A DNA stretch of 64,000 nucleotides from Vibrio chagasii (GTDB taxonomy: Bacteria; Pseudomonadota; Gammaproteobacteria; Enterobacterales; Vibrionaceae), in assembly GCF_024347355.1 (NCBI RefSeq), contig NZ_AP025466.1, positions 1,116,001 through 1,180,000 of the forward strand, written 5' to 3'. Every line of letters begins with the position of its first letter. Positions within the stretch are counted from its first letter, which is position 1. The notes under the pieces are model-generated. The model was not told where the DNA came from. It saw only the letters and a program-made list of their open reading frames with translations, and made no database searches. The translations under genes and the position numbers were made by a program. Shown piece after piece: positions 43,601-53,847 of the stretch.

Positions 43601-45511
43601 ATGACTTTATATAAACAGCTTGTGGTCGGGATGGTTGCGGTGTTCATATTACTGATGACGTCAGTCTTTATGATCGAATTCAATACTACTCGTGGATACT
43701 TAGAGGAGCAGCAACGCTCTGAGGTAAGTAATACCATTAATACTGTTGGACTGGCTCTTGCCCCTTACCTTGAAGAAAAGGACAAGGTATCGGTAGAGTC
43801 TGTTATCAACGCTCTGTTTGATGGCAGTTCTTACTCGGTCGTACGATTGATTTTTCTCGACAGCGGTGAAGACATCATCCGTTCATACCCTGTAAAACCT
43901 TCGGGCGTACCCCATTGGTTTACCAATCTCAACCTATTTGAACCCGTTCATGACCGCCGAGTGATCACCAGCGGTTGGATGCAGCTTGCAGAAGTAGAGA
44001 TCGTCAGCCATCCAGGCCCGGCCTATGATCAACTGTGGCAAGCCTTTACCCGCTTATTAAGCATCTTTGGTGTGATCTTCTTACTCGGCTTGATCTCGAT
44101 TTCATGGATCCTTAAGCGAGCACTACGCCCACTATCGATGATCATCACCAAAATGGATCAGATCGCTAAGAACCAATTCGGTGAGCCATTAACACGTCCT
44201 AAAACAAAAGATCTGATCTTGGTGGTTGATGGCATCAATCACATGTCGACTCAAGTTGAACAAGCCTTTAAAAACCAAGCAAAAGAAGCTCAAAAGCTAC
44301 GTGAAAGAGCGTACATTGACCCAGTTTCTCAGCTGGGTAATCGCGCTTACTACATGTCGCAATTAAATCAGTGGCTAGAAGAATCGAGCTTAGGTGGCCT
44401 TGCAGTACTGAAAGCGGAATTTATCAGTGAAGAGTACGACGAGAAAGGTTACCAAGAAGGTGATACGTTAGTGCATCAATTGGCAGAACAACTGCAAGCT
44501 TCCATCTCATCGCCAGATATCACCATCGCACGTATTTCTAGTGACGAGTTTGGTTTCATTATGCCGAACATTGATGAAAGCGAACTTAAACTGGTTGCAA
44601 GCAGCATCGTAAACTGTATTCAAAGCCTAGGCTCAGATCCAACAGGCATGGCAAACCCACACATTGCATTGGGTGTAACACACAGCAACAAACGTAAAAC
44701 CAGCACCGAAATCATGTCACTGGTCGATAACGCGCTCTCTAGTGCTAAAGCGAATCGTGAACTCGCTTACGGCTACGTCACAGCTGATGACCATGGCGCT
44801 GTAATGGGTAAACAGCAATGGCGTATGTTGGTTGAAGAGGCGATCATCAATGACCTTGTGACATTCCGCCTACAAGCTGCGAACAACGCGTTTGGTAAAA
44901 CCTATCACCAAGAGGTGTTCTCTGCGATTGAGAAAGATGGCATTCGTTACGGTGCCAACCAGTACCTATACGCACTGGAGCAGCTTGAAATGAGCCACAT
45001 TCTCGACCAATACGTTATCGAGAAGATGATTGAGAAGCTAACAGCAAAAGAGGTGACCAGCCCAATCGCAATCAATATCTCACCAAGCAGTATTTCTCAG
45101 CCAAGCTTTATCCGTTGGATTGGCAAAACACTTGAGCAAAACGCTTCAGTTGCTCACCTGCTGCACTTTGAGATCCCAGAAAACTGTTTCATCAACGTTC
45201 CGCACTATACGGCACTATTGTGTAACACCATTCGTAATGCTGAAGCGATGTTTGGTGTCGATAACTACGGACGTAACTTCCAATCACTGGACTACATCAA
45301 CGAGTACCGTCCTAGCTACGTGAAGCTAGATTACCTGTTCACGCATAACTTGGACGATGAGAAGCAGAAATTCACGCTCACGTCGATTTCACGAACGGCT
45401 CATAACCTTGGTGTCACCACCATCGCATCTCGAATAGAAACTCAGACCCAGTTAGATATCTTGTCTGATAACTACGTAGAAGTGTTCCAAGGCTTCATTG
45501 TTGATAAATAG
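43601..45511 (+). CDS. lapD: LapD c-di-GMP receptor
   Basis: Predicted 636-aa inner-membrane receptor: TM1, periplasmic output domain (about 28-150), TM2, HAMP (RALRPLSMIITKMDQIAKNQF), degenerate GGDEF and degenerate EAL. GGDEF reads RISSDEFGF, so no cyclase activity is expected. The EAL signature reads LHFEIPENCF, lacking the Glu-Val/Ile-Leu catalytic form, consistent with binding but not hydrolysing c-di-GMP. Family knowledge: ligand binding makes the periplasmic domain hold LapG, preserving surface adhesin. GGTAC spacing to lapG is 5 bp, indicating co-transcription. Confidence 0.93.
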   Translation: MTLYKQLVVGMVAVFILLMTSVFMIEFNTTRGYLEEQQRSEVSNTINTVGLALAPYLEEKDKVSVESVINALFDGSSYSVVRLIFLDSGEDIIRSYPVKPSGVPHWFTNLNLFEPVHDRRVITSGWMQLAEVEIVSHPGPAYDQLWQAFTRLLSIFGVIFLLGLISISWILKRALRPLSMIITKMDQIAKNQFGEPLTRPKTKDLILVVDGINHMSTQVEQAFKNQAKEAQKLRERAYIDPVSQLGNRAYYMSQLNQWLEESSLGGLAVLKAEFISEEYDEKGYQEGDTLVHQLAEQLQASISSPDITIARISSDEFGFIMPNIDESELKLVASSIVNCIQSLGSDPTGMANPHIALGVTHSNKRKTSTEIMSLVDNALSSAKANRELAYGYVTADDHGAVMGKQQWRMLVEEAIINDLVTFRLQAANNAFGKTYHQEVFSAIEKDGIRYGANQYLYALEQLEMSHILDQYVIEKMIEKLTAKEVTSPIAINISPSSISQPSFIRWIGKTLEQNASVAHLLHFEIPENCFINVPHYTALLCNTIRNAEAMFGVDNYGRNFQSLDYINEYRPSYVKLDYLFTHNLDDEKQKFTLTSISRTAHNLGVTTIASRIETQTQLDILSDNYVEVFQGFIVDK

Positions 45512-45529
45512 TTGTAAGGGTTATATCGC

Positions 45530-47644
45530 ATGCAAGATCCACTATTGAACTCATTGATCTACGTTAGCCGATATTACGGATTAGCGAACTCGCCTGAGGC
45601 GTTGGTCAATGGGTTGCCACTATCAGACGGAAAGCTAACCCCTTTCCTGTTCCCACGTTCGGCAGAACGTGCGGGGCTAGTGGCAAAAGAAAACCGTTCC
45701 GACTTAGATAACATCCCACACCTAATTTTGCCGGCGGTATTATTGCTAAAGCAGGGCGAAGCGTGTGTGCTCAACAGCATCGACCTTGAAAAACAAGAAG
45801 CTGAAATCATCACAGCTGAGAGTGGAATGGTGCCAATAATCATTCCTGTTGCCGAACTTAAAGAGCAGTTCATTGGCCGCTACTTCTTAGTTAAAAAGCA
45901 GTTCCGCTATGACGAGCGCTCACCAGAAGTCCTGAAAACACGGAAAGGTCACTGGTTTTGGAGCACCATTTGGGAATCGAAAAACATCTATCGTGATGTT
46001 TTGATCGCATCAATTCTTATCAATATTTTCGCGATTGCCGCGCCGATGTTTACGCGTTTGGTATATGACAAAGTAGTACCCAACCTCGCATTTGAAACCT
46101 TGTGGGTGTTAGCGAGCGGTATCTTCGTGGTATTCCTGTTCGATCTGCTCTTAAAGTTGATGCGTAGCTACTTCATCGACGTCGCGGGGAAAAAATCCGA
46201 TATCCTGATTTCATCTAAATTGTTCAGCAAGGTGCTTGGCATTCGTATGGAAGCAAAACCAGCTTCAGTTGGTGCCTTCGCGAAGAACTTGCAAGAGTTT
46301 GAGTCAATTCGAGAGTTCTTTACCTCAGCTACGATTGGTTCTCTGATCGATTTACCTTTCGCGCTTATGTTCCTAGCCTTAATTTGGTTAATGGCGGGCA
46401 ACTTAGTGTTTGTTCCAGTCGCTGGTGTGGTGATACTGATCATCTACGCGTTGCTGATTCAAGGTCCACTGCGTCGCACCATTGAAGAAGGTTCGCGCCT
46501 AGCCTCTCAGAAATACGCAAACTTGATTGAGAGTTTGGCAGGCCTAGAAACCGTTAAGTTATTCAGCGCACAGAGCCAGTTCCAATTCCGTTGGGAAGAA
46601 GCTGTTGCTCACATGGCGAACTGGAACATTAAAAGCCGTCGCATTACCGACAGCATCCAAAACACCGCTGGCTTTGTTCAGCAAAGTACCAATGTCGGGA
46701 TGATCATTTTTGGTGTGTATCTAATTGCGGAAGGCGAACTGACGATGGGTGGTTTGATCGCTGCAACCATGTTGAGTGGCCGTGCGATCGGTCCTCTCGT
46801 TCAATTGTCGCTGCTTTCTACACGTTACAACCAAGCCAAATCTTCAATGACGTTGATTGAACAAGTGATGTCGATGCCTGACGAGCAAGAAGAAGGTAAG
46901 CGTTACATTCACCGACCAATCATCCAAGGTCATATTGCGCTGGATAAAGTGACGTTCCACTATCCTGATTCGCCCGTCGCTTCAGTACGAGATCTCAGCC
47001 TAACCATAGCACCCGGCGAGAAGGTGGCCATCATCGGTCGTATTGGTTCAGGTAAAACAACCCTAGAACGCCTGATTATGGGCCTGTACAAGCCCACAGA
47101 AGGCCATGTACGCATTGATGATACCGATATGGAGCAACTTCACCATGTCGACGTACGACGCAATATAGGCTGTGTACCGCAAGACAGTAACCTATTCTAT
47201 GGCTCAGTCAGAGATAACATTACTCTAGGTCGCCCTTTGGTGGACGATCGTGATGTGATGGATGCTGCGAACCGTGCCGGTGTAACAGCCTTTACTCAAC
47301 AAGATCCTGCTGGCCTAGAACGTCAAGTAGGTGAAGGTGGTGGTTTGCTTTCAGGTGGTCAACGCCAGTCAATTGCGATTGCCAGAGCTTTCTTAGGCCG
47401 TCCTCCGGTATTGCTAATGGATGAGCCGACCAGTGCAATGGATAACCGTTCAGAAATGCACATTAAGCACCAGCTTAGTCAACTGTTACCAAGTGAAACG
47501 CTGATCCTTATCACTCACAAAACCTCGATGTTAGATGTTGTAGACCGAGTCATCGTAATGGAGAAAGGCAGCATAATTGCTGATGGCCCGAAAGCGAAGG
47601 TTCTGTCCGACCTTAAACAAGGTCGTGTAAGAGCAGTTAGCTAA
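45530..47644 (+). CDS. lapB: type I secretion ABC transporter (LapB)
   Basis: Predicted 704-aa exporter ATPase. An N-terminal C39-like domain (about 1-130) lacks an obvious catalytic Cys, as in RTX exporters. Five or six TM helices (about 150-430) precede an ABC ATPase: Walker A IIGRIGSGKTTLERL (about 503), signature LSGGQRQSIAIARAF, Walker B VLLMDEPTSAMD, switch His in ITHKTS. Exports the large LapA-type adhesin. Last gene of the lapC-lapG-lapD-lapB run, followed by a strong terminator at 47668-47695. Confidence 0.92.
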   Translation: MQDPLLNSLIYVSRYYGLANSPEALVNGLPLSDGKLTPFLFPRSAERAGLVAKENRSDLDNIPHLILPAVLLLKQGEACVLNSIDLEKQEAEIITAESGMVPIIIPVAELKEQFIGRYFLVKKQFRYDERSPEVLKTRKGHWFWSTIWESKNIYRDVLIASILINIFAIAAPMFTRLVYDKVVPNLAFETLWVLASGIFVVFLFDLLLKLMRSYFIDVAGKKSDILISSKLFSKVLGIRMEAKPASVGAFAKNLQEFESIREFFTSATIGSLIDLPFALMFLALIWLMAGNLVFVPVAGVVILIIYALLIQGPLRRTIEEGSRLASQKYANLIESLAGLETVKLFSAQSQFQFRWEEAVAHMANWNIKSRRITDSIQNTAGFVQQSTNVGMIIFGVYLIAEGELTMGGLIAATMLSGRAIGPLVQLSLLSTRYNQAKSSMTLIEQVMSMPDEQEEGKRYIHRPIIQGHIALDKVTFHYPDSPVASVRDLSLTIAPGEKVAIIGRIGSGKTTLERLIMGLYKPTEGHVRIDDTDMEQLHHVDVRRNIGCVPQDSNLFYGSVRDNITLGRPLVDDRDVMDAANRAGVTAFTQQDPAGLERQVGEGGGLLSGGQRQSIAIARAFLGRPPVLLMDEPTSAMDNRSEMHIKHQLSQLLPSETLILITHKTSMLDVVDRVIVMEKGSIIADGPKAKVLSDLKQGRVRAVS

Positions 47645-47667
47645 AGCCTGTCATCAACACAATCACC

Positions 47668-47695
47668 AAAGGGGAGCGAATGCTCCCCTTTTTTA
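47668..47695 (+). terminator. terminator after lapB
   Basis: AAAGGGGAGC-GAAT-GCTCCCCTTTTTTA: 10-bp stem, tetraloop and T-run 24 bp past the lapB stop. Confidence 0.92.
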
Positions 47696-47802
47696 TTCCC
47701 TTAAACCGTGGCAAAAGGGGAACAAAGTAACTGAACATTTTCTTATTTTCTCGAAGTTAAGTTGAGTAAAATACCAGGCTATCCATTAACAAAGGGCTCT
47801 TG

Positions 47803-49551
47803 GTGTCTAATCTCAACCTGCTTAGGTATTATCAGCGAATCGCACCCATGGGTGTCGGCAGCGAAATGAAAACCACAGTACAGGAAGTGGCTGATTTACT
47901 GTGTACTTCTCCTCGACATGCTCGCAACCTGTTATCACAAATGCAAGAGCTAGCGTGGTTAACCTGGCTACCTAAAGCCGGTCGAAACCAACGATCTTCG
48001 CTACTGTTAAATATCGAATTAGGCGCACTCAAAGAGAGCCTTGCTCTAGAGAGAATCCAACAAGGCAAGTATGAGAAAGCTTTGGCTATTGTGGATGAAG
48101 ACGAAGCAACGTTTGGCCGCCTGCTGAAAACCACCTCAGGGGCTTCTGTTCAGGAAGGCCGTGTCAGTATCCAACTCACATACAAGCGAATGTTTGAACG
48201 CATTGTGCCACACCAATTACACCGCTGTAGCGAGCGCTTCTTCTTGCGTCAGGTGTATTGCTGCTTGGTATCCAGCCATGACAATGGCGTTATCAAACCA
48301 GAACTCGCTCACCACTGGCGCTATGACGAAGCGAGCTATCAATGGACATTCCACCTTCGTCCCGGGCTTACGTTCCACAACGACGAGTCAATTGACGCTG
48401 ATACCATTGTGAGCCTCTTTGCTAAACTCAGTGCCCTTCCCTATTATCAAAAAGAGCTCGCGCATGTCAGCGACATCAGCGCCCCACATCCACTGAAAGT
48501 GGTATTTACACTAAGCAAACCAGATCAAGGGTTCGCAGGGCTTGTGTCTGGTGTCAAATACGGTATTCAGCCAGCAAACCAAGTTAATGTTGCAAACAAC
48601 AATGCAGTGATTGGCAGTGGCCCATTTACAGTGGTCGAACACGACAAAAACAGACTTAAACTGCAAGCGTTCGATGGCTACTATTCGTGTCGTGTATTAG
48701 TCGACTTAGTCACGATTTGGAGCGTCAACGACGAGAAAATGGAGAACCCGTCGCTTTCCAGTAATACACCGATCCAAGTATCTGAAACGACAAGCGGTAT
48801 TGAAGTCTCAATACAAACGCCTAATGCGACTCACTCGAGTCAACACAGTCGCACTGAAGACGGCTGCTTGTTCGCGTTATTCAACCATCATGCTAAGCAC
48901 CCGTTAACACGTGCCCAACGTTGTTACATTACAGAATTAATTCAGCCGCAGCGACTACTCGAAGTATTTCGCAAAGAGAAGATTCATTACGGCAGTGTCG
49001 TTGCCAACAACTTATTACCTGTTTGGAAGCCCGTTTTACGCCCATTTGGTGAATTCAGCGCGCTACCAAAAACCATTACCATTGCTGGATACAACTATAC
49101 AGCGCTGCGTCGATGCGCTCGGGCTATTTCTTCAGTACTTGCCGAGCACAACTGTGTGGTTGAAATGGTGATGTATTCCTATCGCGAGTTGAATGAAAAA
49201 GCGAACAACGGCACACTCGATGAGACACTGATCTTAACGAATATCAATTTAGACGATAACCGTCATGCTTCAGCGTTTTCTAATTTCTACTGTAATAACG
49301 TGCTGTACCACACTCTAGGACAGACAAATGCCAACTGGCTTGATCAACAATTGGAAAATCTACGAGCATGCACTCCGTTAGAAGATTACCTAACAGCGCT
49401 AGAACCGATCGCTTCAACGTTAGTCAGTGAGTACTGGATAGCGCCAATGTTTCATCACACGCAAACATTACGATTTCAAGGTGTCTTAGAAGATGTCGCA
49501 CTCACTAATTGGGGATGGCCAGATATTCGTTCGGTGTGGTCTTCTGATTAA
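47803..49551 (+). CDS. SgrR-family regulator (HTH + solute-binding domain)
   Basis: Predicted 582-aa cytoplasmic regulator. An N-terminal winged helix (about 20-100; TTVQEVADLLCTSPRHARNLLSQMQELAWLTWLPKAGRNQRS) is fused to a periplasmic-binding-protein-type SBP_bac_5 domain (about 165-575; LAHHWRYDEASYQWTFHLRPGLTFH), the SgrR design. E. coli SgrR senses sugar-phosphate stress; the ligand here is unknown and no SgrS-like RNA was seen. GTG at 47803, with AAGGG 6 nt upstream, is preferred over TTG at 47800. Confidence 0.85.
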   Translation: MSNLNLLRYYQRIAPMGVGSEMKTTVQEVADLLCTSPRHARNLLSQMQELAWLTWLPKAGRNQRSSLLLNIELGALKESLALERIQQGKYEKALAIVDEDEATFGRLLKTTSGASVQEGRVSIQLTYKRMFERIVPHQLHRCSERFFLRQVYCCLVSSHDNGVIKPELAHHWRYDEASYQWTFHLRPGLTFHNDESIDADTIVSLFAKLSALPYYQKELAHVSDISAPHPLKVVFTLSKPDQGFAGLVSGVKYGIQPANQVNVANNNAVIGSGPFTVVEHDKNRLKLQAFDGYYSCRVLVDLVTIWSVNDEKMENPSLSSNTPIQVSETTSGIEVSIQTPNATHSSQHSRTEDGCLFALFNHHAKHPLTRAQRCYITELIQPQRLLEVFRKEKIHYGSVVANNLLPVWKPVLRPFGEFSALPKTITIAGYNYTALRRCARAISSVLAEHNCVVEMVMYSYRELNEKANNGTLDETLILTNINLDDNRHASAFSNFYCNNVLYHTLGQTNANWLDQQLENLRACTPLEDYLTALEPIASTLVSEYWIAPMFHHTQTLRFQGVLEDVALTNWGWPDIRSVWSSD

Positions 49552-49603
49552 AGAACTGTTGCGATGAGGATGTTTTGATAGAGGCGCCGCACACTGACGC
49601 CCT

Positions 49604-51274
49604 TTATAGTGAAATGTCTTCTTGTTCCATCTTAAAGGAACATTGAATCTCGTATTGATTGAAGGAAAACACACTTCCCCCATGGGTGCGCTTGGTCGTC
49701 ACAGTTTCATCACCAAACTGCACGGTGACTCGTGTATAAACCTTTTCGTGTGCTTCGACTGTGCACTCCGCAAGGTTCGTTTCAAATTCCGCTTCCAGAG
49801 TATCCAACTTTTGTTTAGTGCTTTCTATGGCATGATTGTTCTTCTCGCGCTGCTGCTCTATTTGTAACGCTTGTTCTTCGCTTCGCTCTGCTTTAGGTAG
49901 TTTCTTAAACTCGAGCTCTTGGCGAATCACGTCCATAGTCTGTTCTTGCGCGTGTCTGTAGATTTCCTTGAGTTCAGCAATCTTCTGTCGGTAACCATCA
50001 TAACGAGCAAAACCATGAACCTTAGTTGCAGTATCTCCTTCAACACCTAAGAAAACGCACTCCACCTTGCCACCCACTTTCGCTTCACCGCCACTGAGTG
50101 TGCCGTGCTTCTTGAGTGAGTCCATCACAATAAGGTTGTTACCACAGCGTATTTCGTTACTCATGCTGTGCACGCCAAAACGTATATCGCCCGCCGTCTG
50201 TAATTCGGCGTTTTGAGCATAGCTTGCCGTGATAGACCCTTTGCTAAATACCTTACAGCTTTTCGGTTCTCCCTCTTTGGTTGTATGTCCGATGATTCCT
50301 TTCGCGACTTTGATATCGCCTTGCGCCTGAACTTCAGCCGATTCAATAAAACCGCCGACGGTAATACTCCCTGTGGCTTTCACAACCATGCCTGGTTCAA
50401 TGTTGCCAGAGACAAACACATTACCTTTAAACTTGACGTGTCCAGTAGAGACATCGACATTGCTAACACACAATGCGTCATCCACTTCGATGGTTTGATC
50501 TTTAATGATGGGCAAGCCAGGGTGGGAAGCGAGCAATAGATTAGGATCATCAGGAGAAATGTACGTGCCTTTACCAGGCTTGATTAAGCGGTCTTGTCCA
50601 GGGATTGGCGGGATGACTCGACCTTGAACCGTAAAGCCAGCGACACCTTTAGTCGCGGGTGTGCGCTTCATCAATTGGTCATTCAATCCAACGGTGATGG
50701 TTTCTCCCAAATCCCGCATATCAATCTTGCCTTCGTCTTTACTTCGGGGCTTTAGAACTTGGCGCGTAATGTCTTCCACAAGCGCTGCAAACTTAGCGTC
50801 TTTCCCCCTGATCGGCTGAGTGCCTTTAGCGACAGGCTGAGTAAACTTTTCTCCCGGCCTAAGCTTACTACTCATCATTAATACTTTTCTGAGGGCTAAC
50901 TTATTAATCCCTTTAGTGATGTGAGCTTGGGCTAGACAATGAATGATGTCACTACCGCGCAGAGGGTTTCCGTTGTATGGACCAGTAACAACAAGACTCG
51001 CTAACATCTCATCATCGGATAGTTGCACCTCTACACTGGCGTCACGAACTTCAGCAATCAAAATACCTTCGTAAGCTTCTCCTTTGCCTTCTTTAGCAAG
51101 AGAGACAAAACGCAGCACTTCTTCTTCAAAAAGAAAATAGCTTGATGCGTCTATTGCTTCCAAGGCTGGTGGCAGTGTCTTGTTATCAAAGCTTGCATCA
51201 ACCACAAACCCTGACGGCAGACATGCCATCACTTGTTGCTTATCTTCCGACAGTGTAACGATGTTATCCCACAT
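49604..51274 (-). CDS. FapA/DUF342 polymer-forming protein
   Basis: Predicted 556-aa cytoplasmic protein of the FapA (DUF342) family. It has an N-terminal domain (about 90-250), then a right-handed beta-helix of short repeats (VKATGSITVGGFIESAEVQAQGDIKVAKGIIGH … SKGSITASYAQNAELQTAGDIRFG), and a C-terminal coiled coil (about 420-510). Family members are linked to motility, chemotaxis or stress; no specific role can be assigned. Single minus-strand gene; 353 bp of gene-free DNA upstream hold two parS2 sites. Confidence 0.85.
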   Translation of the reverse strand: MWDNIVTLSEDKQQVMACLPSGFVVDASFDNKTLPPALEAIDASSYFLFEEEVLRFVSLAKEGKGEAYEGILIAEVRDASVEVQLSDDEMLASLVVTGPYNGNPLRGSDIIHCLAQAHITKGINKLALRKVLMMSSKLRPGEKFTQPVAKGTQPIRGKDAKFAALVEDITRQVLKPRSKDEGKIDMRDLGETITVGLNDQLMKRTPATKGVAGFTVQGRVIPPIPGQDRLIKPGKGTYISPDDPNLLLASHPGLPIIKDQTIEVDDALCVSNVDVSTGHVKFKGNVFVSGNIEPGMVVKATGSITVGGFIESAEVQAQGDIKVAKGIIGHTTKEGEPKSCKVFSKGSITASYAQNAELQTAGDIRFGVHSMSNEIRCGNNLIVMDSLKKHGTLSGGEAKVGGKVECVFLGVEGDTATKVHGFARYDGYRQKIAELKEIYRHAQEQTMDVIRQELEFKKLPKAERSEEQALQIEQQREKNNHAIESTKQKLDTLEAEFETNLAECTVEAHEKVYTRVTVQFGDETVTTKRTHGGSVFSFNQYEIQCSFKMEQEDISL

Positions 51275-51566
51275 TCGAATTGAGTATCCCTAATGACTCA
51301 GTTGTTATTCAGTCTATATAAATCAATCTGAGCTTAGAATCGTCACATTATAATAATCAGCGTCACATCACTTACTTTCGTGGCTGCAAAGATGACTCAT
51401 AATTAAGACGTACTCATTTTATGATTTGCCTCACCTTTACAAAGACAAAGCGACAATTCTCACACGGTTTGATTTGAAGTTTCACTGTCCTGTGATGTGG
51501 TGAGTTAAATAAGAAATTGAGGGAGTGGAATCGAAATGAGGCAGAAGGCTTGGGATTAAGGGACAG

Positions 51567-51643
51567 TTTACAGTGTAAATTCAACATTCTAATTTACACT
51601 GTAAATCACATTTGAAATTGGCTGTCGCTATTTACACTGTAAA
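51567..51643. promoter_or_regulatory. cluster of three parS2 sites
   Basis: Perfect ParB2 sites at 51567-51579 (TTTACAGTGTAAA), 51593-51605 and 51631-51643 (both TTTACACTGTAAA), spaced 26 and 38 bp. The last lies inside the 3' end of tmcA. The tightest parS group in the window, about 2.3 kb from parB2; the rest of 51275-51627 shows no gene. Confidence 0.9.
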
Positions 51644-53754
51644 TTCACCAATAAGGCTTCTACATCTTTTCGGAATTGAGCCTCAGCTTGCTTACGCCCA
51701 ACAAAGTTAAATTGTTCAACACAGCTCCCCCACCCTTTCTGTTGAACAACTTTGGCAAGCAACAAATCAGAAACGGAAGAATGAACGACATTCGTAGAAT
51801 CGAGGGGGACTACCTGAGCTTGACGTGCATTACTAATAAGCACCAACTTCAACACACTGTAGCCAATGCTGTCGTAACTATTCCCTCCTTCAACATAGTT
51901 CTTGATAAGTTGGGCTTCAAGCTCGCAGATTGATTCACAATAAGTTGGCAGCAGTGCACGCACCATATCGACTTCAAGAGAGGCTAGTGAACCCGAAACG
52001 ACAAAACAAAAGCTGCGCTCAAAATGTTGCAGAAGTTGGCTGACCCAACTTTCAGAATTGGCATTAAGAGGCTTAACCATTAGCACAGAGTGGCAACCAC
52101 TTGCCTGATCACGCTGATGGCCAATATGTACTGGAGCAAAATCGTTGTTACGCCAGAATGCAATCAAATCACTGGTCGCGCCAAAACTCGTCGCTAAGTA
52201 GTCGGCTTGTTCGATATGTTGCGACAACTTATCCAACATCCAACTGCCAATACCAAAACCTTGATGACGTGTTGATACAGCAATACGCATCACTCTGATA
52301 CAGTGGTTCGTTGCTGCTTGTGTGGCTCCAAGTTGATTAGCTAACAACACAGGAGCAAGATGACCTTGTGGTCTGCGTTTTCCAATTTGAATCTGGGAAA
52401 TCAATTCACTGTCTAACCCACCCTCTTGCGTGACCAACATACAACCCAAACACTCTTCTTGCTGCCACACGGCGTACAATTGAATCGCAGAGTTGCTTAG
52501 GAACTGCATCAGGTCATTTGGAGATGTTTGATAATGAGCATCAACCAGCAGAGAGAAACATTGATGGAGCTTACTTGGGTTAGCTAAACAATCTTGCTTG
52601 GATAACTCGACCAAACTTAGTGAGTTGAGTTTCTCATTAGAAAGCACTTCAACTTTGTGCTCTGCCGTATCAATTGATGAGGCTGCACCAAGTAAGAAAC
52701 AATCAAACAACCAAGCTTCAAGCGGGTCGTTATTATTCCAACGGATAGGCTGTTCAAGTCTGTATCCTTTCCAGCCCGGACGATACTTAGAAAGCCATGC
52801 TTCGAATTTGATTCCGAAACCTCGACCACTGCCTTCATAGCCGTGCACTGTGGTTGAAAAAACCATGCGGTGATAATTGTCGACCATAGATTTCAACATT
52901 GGGATAGGAATCGCCGCCGCTTCATCAACCAATAATAAATCGCACTCGGGCTTTGATTTTAGTAGTTCGTCTGGCGCAACAAATCTAAGGCTGCCACCTT
53001 GATAACAAACATGAGTAGCATTCACGACTTCACAATCATCGAGACGTTGCTTCGCATGTGAAAAAACAGGCTCAGTGGCTTTAACAGATGGAGCTGTCAC
53101 AACAATGTTGAATCCAGGACGTTCAACCAAAAGCTGCGCTGCTGCAATACCTAACGTCGAGCTTTTACCACGGCCTCTATCAGCCGTTAAAATCAAAGGA
53201 CGCTTTCGATGGCCAAACACCACTTTTTTGACTAACTCAATGGCGACATTCTGCTGCGCAAATCGATCTAGATGTTTGGGATCGTTATTCTTTTGTGGAA
53301 GCAAATCAAAGCTGTGCTCCAATCCTGAAGCTTCATCACCTTGAGACACGGAAATAAGCTTTTCGAAATGCGTATGTAACCAACGTTGGCCAAACACTAA
53401 ACCTTCGGTATTTTCGATATCAGGCGGTAACACCAACAACAGTCCGCCACCAATCAAGGCACCGAGTGCTGCACTAAAGCCATTCGCATCAAACTGCTCT
53501 CTAAAATCACAAACAAGCACTTGGCATTCGCGACCAAGAAGTTGCTGACCTTTCTTTGCAGGGGCATGTATAACGCCGCCAAATGGAGTCCCACCAATTT
53601 GGAAAACGGTTTGTGTGTTGTTCTCTTTGAGGTAACTAGAGATAGCAGAGTTTTGCCATGTCGCATCGCCATTAAACACCACGCCGTAACGGTGATCATT
53701 ATGTTGGGCGATATCGGAAAGTGTATGCAGAAACGTGTTGATTGGGCTTGTCAT
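51628..53754 (-). CDS. tmcA: tRNA(Met) cytidine acetyltransferase TmcA
   Basis: Predicted 708-aa enzyme that acetylates the wobble C34 of elongator tRNA-Met using acetyl-CoA and ATP. It has an N-terminal domain (about 1-150), a helicase-like NTPase (Walker A LTADRGRGKSSTLG near 200; LLLVDEAAAIPIPML near 280), a GNAT domain (AVSTRHQGFGIGSWML near 500), and a C-terminal tRNA-binding part. Length is close to E. coli TmcA (671). It lies downstream of parB2 on the same strand, separated by the parB2 terminator. The last codons include a parS2 palindrome. Confidence 0.92.
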   Translation of the reverse strand: MTSPINTFLHTLSDIAQHNDHRYGVVFNGDATWQNSAISSYLKENNTQTVFQIGGTPFGGVIHAPAKKGQQLLGRECQVLVCDFREQFDANGFSAALGALIGGGLLLVLPPDIENTEGLVFGQRWLHTHFEKLISVSQGDEASGLEHSFDLLPQKNNDPKHLDRFAQQNVAIELVKKVVFGHRKRPLILTADRGRGKSSTLGIAAAQLLVERPGFNIVVTAPSVKATEPVFSHAKQRLDDCEVVNATHVCYQGGSLRFVAPDELLKSKPECDLLLVDEAAAIPIPMLKSMVDNYHRMVFSTTVHGYEGSGRGFGIKFEAWLSKYRPGWKGYRLEQPIRWNNNDPLEAWLFDCFLLGAASSIDTAEHKVEVLSNEKLNSLSLVELSKQDCLANPSKLHQCFSLLVDAHYQTSPNDLMQFLSNSAIQLYAVWQQEECLGCMLVTQEGGLDSELISQIQIGKRRPQGHLAPVLLANQLGATQAATNHCIRVMRIAVSTRHQGFGIGSWMLDKLSQHIEQADYLATSFGATSDLIAFWRNNDFAPVHIGHQRDQASGCHSVLMVKPLNANSESWVSQLLQHFERSFCFVVSGSLASLEVDMVRALLPTYCESICELEAQLIKNYVEGGNSYDSIGYSVLKLVLISNARQAQVVPLDSTNVVHSSVSDLLLAKVVQQKGWGSCVEQFNFVGRKQAEAQFRKDVEALLVNLQCK

Positions 53755-53795
53755 AATTCGTGTCCAGATTCATCTAAACACAGTTTATCACAGCC

Positions 53796-53822
53796 AAATA
53801 AAAAGCCGCATAAAGCGGCTTT
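53796..53822 (-). terminator. terminator of parAB2
   Basis: AAAGCCGC/GCGGCTTT stem with a 5-nt loop; the minus-strand T-run follows. It lies 26 bp past the parB2 stop. Confidence 0.85.
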
Positions 53823-53847
53823 AGAGAAGTTTTGGAAAGTAAACGAC

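Noticed and set aside
49604..51274. DUF342 gene as an integron or phage protein
   Set aside because: Its length, repeats and coiled coil fit the FapA family; no mobile element signs nearby.
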